Source: a bacterium (lineage in GTDB: Bacteria > Electryoneota > RPQS01). From it: a DNA stretch of 54,546 bases. The position numbers were made by a program, and so were the translations under genes. Numbering within the stretch: the stretch's first letter is position 1; the number at the start of each line of letters is the position of its first letter. The stretch is from NCBI GenBank assembly GCA_016702305.1, contig JADJEH010000015.1, positions 1 through 54,546 of the forward strand, read 5' to 3'. The notes below the pieces were generated by a model. The model had not been told where the DNA came from. It ran no database searches and saw nothing but the letters and a program-made list of their open reading frames with translations. Positions 17,797 through 27,320 of this stretch are shown in pieces.

Positions 17797-20700
17797 ATGA
17801 AGAGAGTGATTGCCTGGATAGTGTTTGGGGCCTGTCTTGTGTCGGTTGCCTTTGGTCAAATCCAGTCGGAAGGTACGCCACGCGCGATGTCCGCAGGCGC
17901 ATCCTATCTGCCTGCAGCACCAACAGTTGGTATGCCCTCGCAGGACAATTCGGCGTATCTGGCCGAAGACGCGGGCCTGCCCAAAGCTGAGCAGAACCGT
18001 TTCGCCGCGCAGATCCCGGTGAATATGAACCTAAGTAACAGCGGGACGTGGACCATGGCGCCTGATGGCGGCCGCGTCTGGCGGCTCCGCATTGAGTCGC
18101 CGGATGCTCATTCATTGGCGCTGCTGTTTAGTGAATGGTATCTGCCGAAGGGCGCGGAGCTATTTGTTTACAACGATAATCAGGATGACGTGCTGGGCGC
18201 ACTGACCGCGTTCAACAATTGGGTGGACGGTACCAACGTGATCCGCCATCTGAAGGGCGACGCCATCACGCTGGAACTGTATGAGCCGGCCGCGGTCATG
18301 AACGAGAGTGTGCTCACGATCTCTACCGTCTGCCATGCCTATCGCAACTACTTCGGCTATGCCCAGCGCGACGCGTTGGACAACTTTGGTGACTCGGGCG
18401 CGTGCAACAACAACATTCTTTGCCCTGAGGCTTCGGCCTGGCAGGATGAGAAGCGCGGCGCGACCATGATCACATCGGGCGGTTCGCGCATCTGTTCCGG
18501 CTCGATGATACGCGCCAACGTCGCCACCAACTGGCCTGCCTATTACCTGACGGCCAACCATTGCGGATTCAGTGGTTCGTGGGTGTTTGTGTTCAACTAC
18601 GAAAGCCCGCAGTGCTCGCCGAATGCCGACGGCTCGACCGCGCAGACGGTGGCCAATGCGACACTGCGCGCGAACTGGGCAAACTCGGATTTCGAGCTGC
18701 TTGAACTGTCCGCACACCCGCCCGTGGCCTACAATGCCTATTATAACGGCTGGAACCGCAACGACGCGGCATCCTCGAGCTCTGTGTGTATTCACCATCC
18801 GCGCGGCGATGTCAAGAAGTGGACGATTGACAACAATTCGCCGACGGTCACGAGCTACGGCGGCTCGTCGGTACCCGGCGACGGAACGCACTGGCGTATC
18901 GCCAATTGGGAAGACGGCACCACAGAGCCGGGTTCCTCCGGTTCACCGTTGTTCGATCAGAACAGCAGGATCACCGGCCAGTTGCACGGCGGCACGGCCT
19001 CATGTGCGAACAACATTGATGACTATTTCGGTCGCTTGAGTGTTTCCTGGGCCGGCGGCGGCTCAAGTGCTACGCGGCTGTCGAACTGGCTGGATCCTAA
19101 CAATACCGGCGCGACAACGGTAGATGGCAGCTATCCGATTACCTTGGCCAATGACAACTGCCCGGGGAACTACGTGACGCTGCCGTTCAGTGGTACCGGC
19201 AGTACGGTATCGGCCACGGCCAGCGGCTCCGGCTGTGCCTATCCGGAAACGCCGGACGTATGGTATTTCTTTTACACGAGTCCCTGTAGCTCGCAGGTCA
19301 CCGTAAGCCTGTGCAACTCGAGCTATGACACTTTTCTTGAAGTCCGTCGCGGCGGCAACTGCCCGGGCGACGCGTTGGTAGATTGCACCGATGACGACTG
19401 CGGAGTCGGCAACCTGCGCAGCAGCGCGACCTTCAGTTCGTTAGGTCAGGACATAATTTATGTTCGCGTTCTAGGTTGGAACGGTTCGGTCGGTGACTAT
19501 CAGCTTGATATCACCGAGACGGCGTTGGATCCAGTTCCCGCAAACGACAATTGTTCAAGTCCGACGTTTGTCACGGCGCTGCCCTTCACGACCACCGGAT
19601 CAACTTGCACTGCGGCCAACGACTTCTCGTTCTGCAACATGGGTCTTTCCAACGATGTCGTCTATACCGTGATTGTTGACGAGTGCCAGAGTATTACCGC
19701 TTCAACGTGCGGCGGTATCTCGAATTTCGACACCCGTTTGACTGTGCGCACGGACGGCAACTGCCCGGGAACAACCGAGCTTGCCTGCAGTGATGATTTT
19801 TGCGGCGTGCAGAGCCAAGTCACCTGGAACGCCACCGCCGGCGTTCCGTATTACGTCGTGGTTGGAGGATTCTCAACCTCCAGCGGGCGTTTCACATTGA
19901 ACATCACGGGCGGCGGACATATTGGCGCCCCGGCGAACGATAACTGCTCGGGCTCCCTTCCCGTCAATGCGCTGCCATACTCCCATGCTGGCAACACAGC
20001 CTGTGCCTTCGCAGATTACGACTTCGCCGGCTGCGGATTCGAGGCCAGTCACGATGTTCTGTACACGTTGAATGTTCCGTCGTGCCAAACCGTGCAAGTG
20101 TCCCTCTGCTCGCCGAATCCAAGCTATGACACCAGATTGCAGGTCATGGCCGGCGGATCATGCCCGGGCAACACGCTGGTTGCCTGCAACGACGACAACC
20201 AGTGCGGCGGTTCGTTCTCTTTCCAGAGCACGGTTTCATTTGGTGCGTTAGCGAACACGAATTATTACATTCTCGTGCGCGGATTCAACTCGTTGTCGTA
20301 TGGCCCGTACAATCTGAATGTCACAAGCGCCGGCGGCTACATCTCGACGAACGACGTCTGCCCCGGCACGGCGGTGAATGCGCTTCCGTACACGGGCTTC
20401 GGCAACACCGTTTGCTCGCAGGACAACTATGCTAACGGAGATTGCTATTTCGCGGAGAGTTCGCCGGAAGACGTCTATTCACTGACGCTCGGCGCAACTC
20501 AGGGCGTGGTCATTTCGCTATGCGGTTCGGGCTACGACACCGGACTCAAAGTTCGTCGCGGCGGCGCCTGCCCGGGTGACGTGATGGTTGTCTGCGATGA
20601 CGACGCGTCGTGCGGCGGCTCGTCTACACTTCAGAGCGTCGTTGAGTTCACTGCACAGGCCGGAGTCACCTACTATGTCCAGGTCGGCGGTTACGAGAAC

Positions 20701-21222
20701 AACACCGGACCCTACTCTATACGCATGGAGCAGAAGGTCCTGAACCCCGTTGACTCGTTGGTCATCAAGGAAGACGGCGGTTTTGTTCGCTTGAACTGGG
20801 AGGACAACGGCGCGGCCTACTGGACGGTGTATCGCTCAACCGACCCGGCGACTCTCTTCGCACCGGGCAACCTGATGAGTTTCCCGCCCGTCAACAACTG
20901 GACGGACTTCAGCGTACTCGGCACGCAATATTACTATGCCGTGACCTACGTTCCCGACTACATGGTCCCGGCTCTGATCGCGGCCGGTGTCGGCACGCGC
21001 CCGGCGCAGGAAGTCATGGCGGCGGTTTATGCCAGTCTGAAGCTGTCGGCTGATCCGGTTTCGGACGTTGAATTCTACGTCGGCGAAATTCCCGCTTGTG
21101 TTGAACTGGCTCCGGCGGACAAGTCGGAAACGACGACGGTCCTGCCGGCAGGCATTCACCTGTTCGGCCCGGGTACCTCGACAGAGGTCTCCGTTCCCGG
21201 CAAGAACTACTCGGCACAGTAA
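17797..21222 (+). CDS. Secreted trypsin-fold (lysyl-endopeptidase-like) protease with four Cys-rich repeats
   Basis: A 1141-residue exported protein: signal peptide 1-20, a propeptide-like beta region (about 40-190), then a serine protease domain (about 195-445) with the full triad His255 (TANHCG), Asp298 (NSDFELLEL) and Ser381 (PGSSGSPL), similar in plan to lysyl endopeptidases. Four repeats of about 130 residues follow, starting near 452, 582, 713 and 851, each opening with ANDNC-like residues and holding YDT, NCPGD and DD-CG motifs; they resemble bacterial pre-peptidase C-terminal beta-sandwiches. A fibronectin-III-like segment (about 990-1060) ends it. No type-A sorting domain is visible. 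The ATG follows AAGAGG. Probably an extracellular degradative protease. Confidence 0.85.
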   Translation: MKRVIAWIVFGACLVSVAFGQIQSEGTPRAMSAGASYLPAAPTVGMPSQDNSAYLAEDAGLPKAEQNRFAAQIPVNMNLSNSGTWTMAPDGGRVWRLRIESPDAHSLALLFSEWYLPKGAELFVYNDNQDDVLGALTAFNNWVDGTNVIRHLKGDAITLELYEPAAVMNESVLTISTVCHAYRNYFGYAQRDALDNFGDSGACNNNILCPEASAWQDEKRGATMITSGGSRICSGSMIRANVATNWPAYYLTANHCGFSGSWVFVFNYESPQCSPNADGSTAQTVANATLRANWANSDFELLELSAHPPVAYNAYYNGWNRNDAASSSSVCIHHPRGDVKKWTIDNNSPTVTSYGGSSVPGDGTHWRIANWEDGTTEPGSSGSPLFDQNSRITGQLHGGTASCANNIDDYFGRLSVSWAGGGSSATRLSNWLDPNNTGATTVDGSYPITLANDNCPGNYVTLPFSGTGSTVSATASGSGCAYPETPDVWYFFYTSPCSSQVTVSLCNSSYDTFLEVRRGGNCPGDALVDCTDDDCGVGNLRSSATFSSLGQDIIYVRVLGWNGSVGDYQLDITETALDPVPANDNCSSPTFVTALPFTTTGSTCTAANDFSFCNMGLSNDVVYTVIVDECQSITASTCGGISNFDTRLTVRTDGNCPGTTELACSDDFCGVQSQVTWNATAGVPYYVVVGGFSTSSGRFTLNITGGGHIGAPANDNCSGSLPVNALPYSHAGNTACAFADYDFAGCGFEASHDVLYTLNVPSCQTVQVSLCSPNPSYDTRLQVMAGGSCPGNTLVACNDDNQCGGSFSFQSTVSFGALANTNYYILVRGFNSLSYGPYNLNVTSAGGYISTNDVCPGTAVNALPYTGFGNTVCSQDNYANGDCYFAESSPEDVYSLTLGATQGVVISLCGSGYDTGLKVRRGGACPGDVMVVCDDDASCGGSSTLQSVVEFTAQAGVTYYVQVGGYENNTGPYSIRMEQKVLNPVDSLVIKEDGGFVRLNWEDNGAAYWTVYRSTDPATLFAPGNLMSFPPVNNWTDFSVLGTQYYYAVTYVPDYMVPALIAAGVGTRPAQEVMAAVYASLKLSADPVSDVEFYVGEIPACVELAPADKSETTTVLPAGIHLFGPGTSTEVSVPGKNYSAQ

Positions 21223-21244
21223 GCCAGACGGTTCGTAGAAAATG

Positions 21245-21278
21245 AACAGCGGGCTCAGGATTACCTGAGCCCGCTGTT
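21245..21278. terminator. Strong bidirectional hairpin terminator
   Basis: A perfect 15-bp stem (AACAGCGGGCTCAGG with its complement) around ATTA, between the protease gene and the convergent rhodanese gene. No long T tract follows in either direction. Confidence 0.7.
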
Positions 21279-21383
21279 GCGTTGGTGAAACTTGTTGCGG
21301 CGGGCCGACGGGGAGGAATTCAGCCCGCCGCACATTGTCCCGGCCTGCAAACGACTCGTTGAGTCTTCAGGCCGCGGGCAGAA

Positions 21384-22379
21384 TTAGCCGCCGATGACGA
21401 CGGGGTAGTTGGTTGCAGGGGCGTGATAGTCATTCGCGCCGAGAATGTCCGCACGGTCAGTGACGGCGTTCATGCCGAACAGCATGGAGTAGGCGTTGTA
21501 GCCCAGCATGTTCAGATACGCGCACACCTGCGCCGACTGCTGGCCGGTATAGCAATAGACGACGACTTGCTTGTCATTGGGCACGTATTTCAGATTCTCT
21601 TCGTAGCCCAGCGAACCCGGCTCGAAGCGGTACGATCCTGGAATGTGACCAAGATTGTAAACGGCTTCGGCCCAGTAGCAAAGCAGGAACGGATCGTTGG
21701 CCGCGTTGCCGTCATTGATGTTGGCATAGACGTCGTTGGCGGAAATATTCTTCAAGCCGCCGTCAAAGAGCTGATTGCATTCTTCGGTGATCGCAGCTTG
21801 CGCGTCTTCAGCGCTCGTCGCCAATGCCGGGAAATCAAATTCAGTCGTGAGCGGGTTGGCGGTCGTTTCAAGCGTACCACCGTTGGGGACTACGTTGTCC
21901 CACTTTTTCAGATTCACGAGCGTGTCGGCGGTCCAGCCGCACATGCCCCACTTCAAGCTGTATGCGTCGAGGCCCTTCATCCGTAAGAACGAGCAGGCCC
22001 AACCCGCGGTCTGACCGCTGTAGCACACGCAAACTACCTTTGCGCCCGCAGGAATCTGCGACAGATTGTCGGGCAGATTGGCGATCGTCCAGTTGACCGT
22101 GTTGGCGATGTGTCCGGCGGCGGCATAGTCGGTCGCGCTGCGGAAGTCAATCATGAACAGATTGACGGAGTTGGTGATGTCCGCGAACAATGCGTCGGCG
22201 GTGATAATCTTGATGCCGGAGGTCAGATAGGCGTCGCCGATGTCGGCCATGTCTGATTGCAGTTGAGCAGCATCCGGCCCGGTCGGCGTATCGTCGTCAT
22301 CGTCTTCTGAACAGCCAAGGAAGAACGACAGGCTGCCGACCAGCAGCACAGGCAGGAGGAAGCGAACGAAGCGAGTCAT
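21384..22379 (-). CDS. Lipoprotein with two rhodanese-like domains
   Basis: A 331-residue protein with a lipoprotein signal (lipobox LGC, Cys23) and an acidic linker (SEDDDDD). Two rhodanese folds follow (about 45-165 and 205-325); each has the active-site loop with Cys: CYSGQTAGWAC and CYTGQQSAQVC. Each domain also has the flanking DFR/GHI strand pattern (IDFRSATDYAAAGHI; YNLGHIPGSY). Rhodaneses carry sulfane sulfur as a Cys persulfide, so a periplasmic or outer-membrane sulfur-handling role is likely. The gene lies just downstream of a multiheme cytochrome on the same strand (41-bp gap), so the two may act in one pathway. GAGGT precedes the ATG. Confidence 0.85.
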   Translation of the reverse strand: MTRFVRFLLPVLLVGSLSFFLGCSEDDDDDTPTGPDAAQLQSDMADIGDAYLTSGIKIITADALFADITNSVNLFMIDFRSATDYAAAGHIANTVNWTIANLPDNLSQIPAGAKVVCVCYSGQTAGWACSFLRMKGLDAYSLKWGMCGWTADTLVNLKKWDNVVPNGGTLETTANPLTTEFDFPALATSAEDAQAAITEECNQLFDGGLKNISANDVYANINDGNAANDPFLLCYWAEAVYNLGHIPGSYRFEPGSLGYEENLKYVPNDKQVVVYCYTGQQSAQVCAYLNMLGYNAYSMLFGMNAVTDRADILGANDYHAPATNYPVVIGG

Positions 22380-22420
22380 GATAGTACCTCAGAGAATTTG
22401 TATAGGGTTGTTCGGTAACT

Positions 22421-23761
22421 TTATTGCTGCGAAGTCCACGGCGGCGGGCCGTCGGGGAGGATGAGATGTTGATTGGCTACACGCTCATTGGCAGAGGTCA
22501 GCGCGTCCAGATCGTTTTGGCGTAAGAACCAGCCGCCGTTGTCGGGCGTGTTGTGGCACGACTGGCCGCACGATTGGCCTTCCGGAACTTGCGTGCGCGA
22601 AGTCCAGCGCACGATGTTGTGCGGCGTGGCATACTTGAAAGACGGCAGGACCTCATAGTTGGTCGTCGGCACGCCCCACGCGGTGTAGGTGTTTTCGGAG
22701 ATCGGAATGTGCCGCAGCACAACGTATTCGCCCGCGCGATCGCCGGGCAATGGGTTGCGGCCGATTTTGAATTGCATGTAACTCGGCTGTGAAATGCCCG
22801 TGCCTGCGTGACAGTCATTACAGTTCTTGTAGTCCTGCGCATGGCACACTTGGCAGGCGAAATTCCCGCCGTGCGCGGCGTGATATTCGTTCTGCTCGGC
22901 CGTGACATCATGGCAGTCGCGGCAATTTGCGCCGTTGCGCACGGCATAGCGATAGGGATAGGCGGTGCCGTCGCCGTGCATTTCGTCGGCGTCGTGGCAG
23001 GCCACGCAATTCATGGCATTCGGAACGTAGTGCACGTCTGCGCGGAAGCCCTCATTGCGGCCTTGATACTCATCGCCAACACGGCTGCCGTGACAGGCCG
23101 TGCACTGGTTGGCAAGATCGGGGGTCCGTCGAATCGCGTGACCTTGAATGAAACCACCGCCGACCGACTTAGGTCGGCTGATATGGCACTCTCCGCAGGT
23201 TGCGTGACATTTGTTACATTGCGCGTCGAACTTGGCGCGGATGGCAGGATCGGAGTCAATCGTCCGGCCGGTGCGCGCTTCAAAGAACGTGTGATATCCC
23301 TGCATCGTGGCATGCAAGCTCGACGTGGCGAAATTGTGGGCAATGCCGTCATGACAGCGCGCGCACACATTTTCATTCCCCCACGACGGATCGGCGGTCA
23401 TGCCCGCGTGCGCTTCGTCTTTGGGCAGCACACCGGCGGTTCCACCGTGACAGACGATACAATCAAACCCGTGGTCACTTTGCATGAACTGTTCGAGCCC
23501 CACGCCGCTCATCAGAACTTTCTGCCATCCCGCCAACGGCGAGACCGCTCCGCCTCAACCTTCGCCCGGATTCTCGGGAGCTTCGCTGGTGTCAGGAGCG
23601 GCTGTGGCCTCCAGCATCTCTTGGTTCGTGTGGCAGCCGTAGCAGTCAGCGGTGCTGGCACTCGGTTGAGTCGTCGCATTGTCCTCATCATCCTCGCAGC
23701 CTGTGGTGAGCCATACGAGCGAAATGACGAGGGCGAGTATGAGAAGCAGTTTGTGTTTCAT
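22421..23761 (-). pseudogene. Multiheme c-type cytochrome lipoprotein interrupted by an in-frame TGA
   Basis: Read from ATG 23761 the protein starts with a lipoprotein signal (MKHKLLLILALVISL, lipobox TGC), an acidic linker and a first heme motif CYGCH. A TGA at 23557-23555 interrupts the frame after a Gly/Glu-rich linker (NPGEG); the same frame continues with GGAVSPLAGWQK and nine more CXXCH motifs (CIVCH, CARCH, CNKCH, CGECH, CTACH, CVACH, CRDCH, CQVCH, CNDCH) plus one CX3CH (CGQSCH) before the stop at 22421. The second part has no export signal and only a TTG start (23536) without a good ribosome site, so one protein of about 446 residues with ten or eleven hemes is the natural reading. 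A GGA-to-TGA change would explain it. Likely role: extracytoplasmic electron transfer. Confidence 0.75.
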
Positions 23762-23776
23762 GATGGTAGGGGGCAA

Positions 23777-24472
23777 CGATCAACCAACTGGGGCTGGTGC
23801 CAGCAAAATTGATTAGTCTATAGAAACAATAGTATTCAAGTGAAAATAGAAACCCCGCGATGCGTAGTGTTTGCATCGCGGGGCTCTTATTTGAAACGGG
23901 CCCGAGGCCCGAACGGCATTTAGATCGTGCGCTCTCCGTGATGAACGGAAGGCCGATCGAATATTGAGGGTCATATAGTTACAAAGCTTTCAGTTCAGCA
24001 CATTCGCCGGCAGGGGGCCGGGTCTCCCTTGTGAAAAACTTCACGTGAAAGATCGGCAACTCCAGCCCGAAAGTCAAGTGACAAAGGCACAGAACGGCGC
24101 GATAAACAAGGAAAAGGGAGAATTGGACCCAAATCGGACGATTAGGGTAAGGTTCCACGTGGTCCAATTGAATCCGCATAATACCGTGCGATTAAGAGGA
24201 ATGGCATGCACCTTTTTTTACAAGCATGCCTCGCGAAAACAGGAATATGCCCCTTGGTGTCCGATTTTAAAGCCAAACACACTCAATACTTTTCAATGCA
24301 TTCGCAATGCACGAATTGTCGGTGACATTGCTACACTACGGTTGCAACTCCAGTGCATGCTTGGTACATTGGTAAAATCTTGAAAATGCACGGTTGCCGC
24401 GAATTGCTCGAATCGTATGCGACCTCCAATCCGCAGTGCACGGGAACAGTTCTGATAGCCTAAGGAATGTGT
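23777..24472. other. Long intergenic region between divergent genes, no supported gene
   Basis: About 700 bp separates the cytochrome lipoprotein gene (minus) from korD (plus). It is more AT-rich than the neighbouring genes. It contains a strong hairpin at 23853-23883. Small ORFs on both strands (for example 24045-24383 plus, 23979-24179 minus) have no ribosome site and no recognisable domain. It must hold the promoter of the ferredoxin-metabolism cluster; I cannot assign boxes securely. Confidence 0.5.
23853..23883 (-). terminator. Orphan hairpin in a divergent intergenic region
   Basis: An 11-bp GC-rich stem (CCCCGCGATGC with GCATCGCGGGG) around a 9-nt loop. On the minus strand it is followed by a T-rich stretch (TTTCTATTTT), so it would stop transcription entering from the right. 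No minus-strand protein gene precedes it, so it may end a small RNA or be an attenuator in the leader of the cytochrome gene. Confidence 0.55.
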
Positions 24473-24745
24473 ATGAGCCTGGTAGAGACAACCTCTGCGA
24501 ACGGGCAGTTTAAGCTGGTAGTTCACGAGGCGTGGTGCAAAGGGTGCCGCATCTGCGTGGACTTATGCCCGACGAAAACGCTGTCCATGGTTGAATCCCC
24601 GGACCGCTGGGAAGGTGTCATTGTGAAAGTTACGAACATGGAAGTTTGCAACGGCTGTGGGATTTGCGAAGCGGAATGCCCGGACTTCGCAATTTCTATT
24701 TTTGCGCCCGGCAAAGAGAAGAAGGCTGCGGGGGGGAAGGCATGA
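24473..24745 (+). CDS. korD: 2-Oxoacid:ferredoxin oxidoreductase, delta (ferredoxin) subunit
   Basis: A 90-residue protein with two [4Fe-4S] motifs, CKGCRICVDLCP and CNGCGICEAECP, each of the CX2CX2CX3CP type. It passes electrons from the TPP-dependent core to free ferredoxin. I prefer ATG 24473 to 24467: AAGGA at 24462-24466 is correctly spaced only for the former. It is first in a long plus-strand cluster; its stop overlaps the alpha subunit start (ATGA). Confidence 0.85.
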   Translation: MSLVETTSANGQFKLVVHEAWCKGCRICVDLCPTKTLSMVESPDRWEGVIVKVTNMEVCNGCGICEAECPDFAISIFAPGKEKKAAGGKA

Positions 24746-25869
24746 AGTCGCAACATCGGGTATTTTGGGCCGGTAACGAGACTATCGCTGAGGCATCGTT
24801 GCGCGCCGGGTGTAACTTCTACGCAGGCTACCCCATCACACCGTCGTCGGAAATTGCCGCGCTGTTGTCGCTGCGCCTGCCGCAGACCGGCGGAGTTTTT
24901 CTGCAAATGGAAGACGAGATCGCGGCAATGGGCGCGGTTGTGGGCGGATCACTCGGCGGGAGCAAGGCCATGACCGCCACGAGCGGCCCGGGTTTCTCGC
25001 TGAAGCAGGAGAATCTGGGTTATGCCATCATGACCGAGACGCCGTGCGTGGTCGTGAATGTGCAGCGTGGCGGACCATCCACAGGCGCGCCGACGGCTCC
25101 AGCCCAGGCGGACGTCATGCAGGCTCGCTGGGGAACGCACGGTGATCATTCGATTATCGCTTTGACGCCGGGCAATCCTGAGGAGCTCTATCGGGAGACG
25201 GTGCGCGCGTTTCACCTGTCGGAGATGTACCGCACTCCGGTAATTTTGTTGATTGATGAGATCATCGCGCACACGACGGAGAGTTTCACGATTCCGAACG
25301 ACGACGAATTGGGGCCGGTGCACCCGCGTTCGTGGTATCAGGAGCGTTACGCCGTAAACAGCTTCCGCCCGTTCCACGATTTTTATCAGGGCAAGCACAT
25401 TCACATCACGGGTCTGTCGCACAACGAGGCGGGTTTTGGCACGACGACGCCCGAAGTGATTCAGCGCGGGATCGAGCATCTGGTCAACAAAATTGAACTG
25501 CATCAGTCGGAGATCGAGCGCAACGACAGTTACCTGCTCGATGACGCCGACATCGCCATTATCACGTTTGGCTCGCCCGGCCGGGCATCCAAGGAGGCCG
25601 TGGACATCGCACGCGCCGAAGGGATCAAAGCCGGGCTGATGCGGATCGTCACGTTCTGGCCGTTTCCGTACGGGACGGTGCGGACGCTGGTGGACAATGT
25701 CCGCGCGGTGATCGTTCCTGAGATGAATATGGGCATGCTGCGCGGCGAGGTTGAACGTGCGGCCATGCGTCGGGACGTGCAGTTGCATGGTGTGAACCGC
25801 GTAGGCGGCGTGCCGATCGAACCGCAACAGGTATTAGACAAGATTCGCGAGGTGCATCGTGGCCTTTGA
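24742..25869 (+). CDS. korA: 2-Oxoacid:ferredoxin oxidoreductase, alpha subunit
   Basis: A 375-residue subunit with the pyrimidine-binding/transketolase-like N-terminal domain (GYPITPSSEIAALL at about 27-40; MEDEIAAMGAVVGGSLGGSK) and a C-terminal domain II. With beta, gamma and delta it oxidises a 2-oxoacid plus CoA to acyl-CoA, CO2 and reduced ferredoxin. The separate gamma and delta subunits and the size fit the 2-oxoglutarate (Kor) type; substrate choice is inferred. The ATG at 24742 overlaps the delta stop by 4 bp. Enzyme of the oxidative or reductive TCA cycle. Confidence 0.85.
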   Translation: MKSQHRVFWAGNETIAEASLRAGCNFYAGYPITPSSEIAALLSLRLPQTGGVFLQMEDEIAAMGAVVGGSLGGSKAMTATSGPGFSLKQENLGYAIMTETPCVVVNVQRGGPSTGAPTAPAQADVMQARWGTHGDHSIIALTPGNPEELYRETVRAFHLSEMYRTPVILLIDEIIAHTTESFTIPNDDELGPVHPRSWYQERYAVNSFRPFHDFYQGKHIHITGLSHNEAGFGTTTPEVIQRGIEHLVNKIELHQSEIERNDSYLLDDADIAIITFGSPGRASKEAVDIARAEGIKAGLMRIVTFWPFPYGTVRTLVDNVRAVIVPEMNMGMLRGEVERAAMRRDVQLHGVNRVGGVPIEPQQVLDKIREVHRGL

Positions 25870-26758
25870 TTATTCGCTCTGGCTGCGGCCGGAACTCATG
25901 CCTCATATCTGGTGCCCTGGCTGCGGCATCGGCATCGTCCTGAAGTCCGCCATTCGCGCGATGGAAGCGCTGGGCTGGGATCAGGATGCGACCTCGTTTG
26001 TTTCCGGCATCGGCTGCACGTCGCGCGCGCCGGGCTATGTGAATATGAACACGCTGCACACGACCCACGGCCGCGCGCTGACCTTCGCTACGGGTTTGAA
26101 GATGGCTGCGCCGGACAAGAAGGTCGTGGTGATGGCGGGCGACGGCGACACGGCGGCGATCGGCGGCAATCATTTCATTCATAGCTGCCGCCGCAATATT
26201 GACATCACGCTGGTGATTGTCAACAACGAGATTTATGGCATGACCGGCGGCCAGTTTTCGCCGACGACGCCGACGGGCGCACGCGCCGCGACGGCGCCAT
26301 ATGGCGTGGTAGACCCGGGATTTGACCTGTGCGAATTGGCCATGGCAGCGGGCGCAAGCTACGTCGCGCGCGGTCACGTTGCCAACGGGATTTTCCTCGA
26401 ACGCCTGATCAAGAACGGCATGGCGCACAAGGGCTTTTCTGTGATTGAAGTGATGTCGAATTGTCATACGCAATTCGGCCGCCGCAACAAGCATCCTGAT
26501 CCGGCGGAATTGGTTGAGCATATCGCCTCGAACGCCGTGATGGCCGCGCAGTGGGATAAGCTGTCGCCGGAAGAGCGCGTTGGCAAGTACAAGATCGGCC
26601 TGCTGCACAAAGCCGAGCGTCCCGAATATTGCGAAGAGTATCACAAACTGAAAACGCATGCACAGGAACGCGTCCGGGAAGCCGCTCGCAAGATTGCGGA
26701 GTCTGAGGCTATGAAGCCAAGTCGCGAAGGGCAGGGAGGAGAACCCAGTGAGAACTGA
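25859..26758 (+). CDS. korB: 2-Oxoacid:ferredoxin oxidoreductase, beta subunit
   Basis: A 299-residue TPP-binding subunit. The TPP/Mg motif runs from GDGD (94-97) to VNN (121-123) followed by YGMTGGQ. Cluster-binding cysteines are visible in CPGC (19-22), Cys53 and the SNC near 200. It binds the cofactor on which decarboxylation takes place. The start is GTG, overlapping the end of the alpha gene by 11 bp. The last 30 residues are charged and look disordered. Confidence 0.9.
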   Translation: MAFDYSLWLRPELMPHIWCPGCGIGIVLKSAIRAMEALGWDQDATSFVSGIGCTSRAPGYVNMNTLHTTHGRALTFATGLKMAAPDKKVVVMAGDGDTAAIGGNHFIHSCRRNIDITLVIVNNEIYGMTGGQFSPTTPTGARAATAPYGVVDPGFDLCELAMAAGASYVARGHVANGIFLERLIKNGMAHKGFSVIEVMSNCHTQFGRRNKHPDPAELVEHIASNAVMAAQWDKLSPEERVGKYKIGLLHKAERPEYCEEYHKLKTHAQERVREAARKIAESEAMKPSREGQGGEPSEN

Positions 26759-27320
26759 AATCCGTTTCGCCGGCGTCGGCGGTCAGGGTAATATCCTCGC
26801 CGGAGAGTGGGTGGCGCTCGCGGCGCACAATATGGGCCTCAACGCACTGCAAAGTCCTACGTACACTGCGCAGGTGCGCGGCGGCCCGACGAGCGTTGAC
26901 GTGTTAATTGACAGCCAACCGATCGGGTATCCCCGCCTGACCAAGATTGATTTCTTTCTGTGTCTTGCGCAAAGTGCGTGGGGCTTTTTCTCGAAGAACT
27001 TGCGCGACGACACGATTATCGTCGTAGACCCCAATCTGGTTTCGAAGATGACTCCGGGGCCGCAGATGATCTATCCGATCCCGATCATTCAGATCACCAA
27101 ACAGACTGTCGAGAAGCCCGTATATACGAGCGCCGTTTCACTCGGTATCTTTTGCCGCTTGATGACGACGATTCCGCAGCAGGCAATGATTGATACGATT
27201 GAGCAGAATGCTCCGGCCGGAACGGTGGAGCGTAATCTGAAGGCCTTCCGCGTCGGCTGGGAGACGGTCGAGACAATAACCCCCGTGCCGCGCGATCAAC
27301 TTGTGCCGGCGAGCGCTTGA
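26748..27320 (+). CDS. korC: 2-Oxoacid:ferredoxin oxidoreductase, gamma subunit
   Basis: A 190-residue subunit with the hallmark N-terminus RFAGVGGQGNILAGEWVA, then YTAQVRGGPTSVDVLI. Gamma subunits help bind CoA and complete the complex. The GTG at 26748 has GGGAGGAG just upstream and overlaps the beta gene by 11 bp. Confidence 0.9.
   Translation: MRTEIRFAGVGGQGNILAGEWVALAAHNMGLNALQSPTYTAQVRGGPTSVDVLIDSQPIGYPRLTKIDFFLCLAQSAWGFFSKNLRDDTIIVVDPNLVSKMTPGPQMIYPIPIIQITKQTVEKPVYTSAVSLGIFCRLMTTIPQQAMIDTIEQNAPAGTVERNLKAFRVGWETVETITPVPRDQLVPASA

Noticed and set aside
18150..20760. Tandem DNA repeat in the protease gene
   Set aside because: The four units are protein domains of about 130 residues with diverged DNA, not a nucleotide repeat or CRISPR array.
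23555..23557. Genome-wide recoding of TGA as an explanation for the interrupted cytochrome
   Set aside because: Many intact genes in the window end in TGA (for example korA, korB, nuoH, nuoL, nuoM and nifJ), so TGA is an ordinary stop here.
24045..24383. 112-residue ORF in the divergent intergenic region
   Set aside because: No ribosome site, no hydrophobic or domain pattern, and composition like the AT-richer non-coding DNA around it.
25649..26659. 336-residue ORF antisense to korA/korB
   Set aside because: Arg/His-rich shadow of a GC-rich coding region; the plus strand encodes the well-defined Kor subunits.
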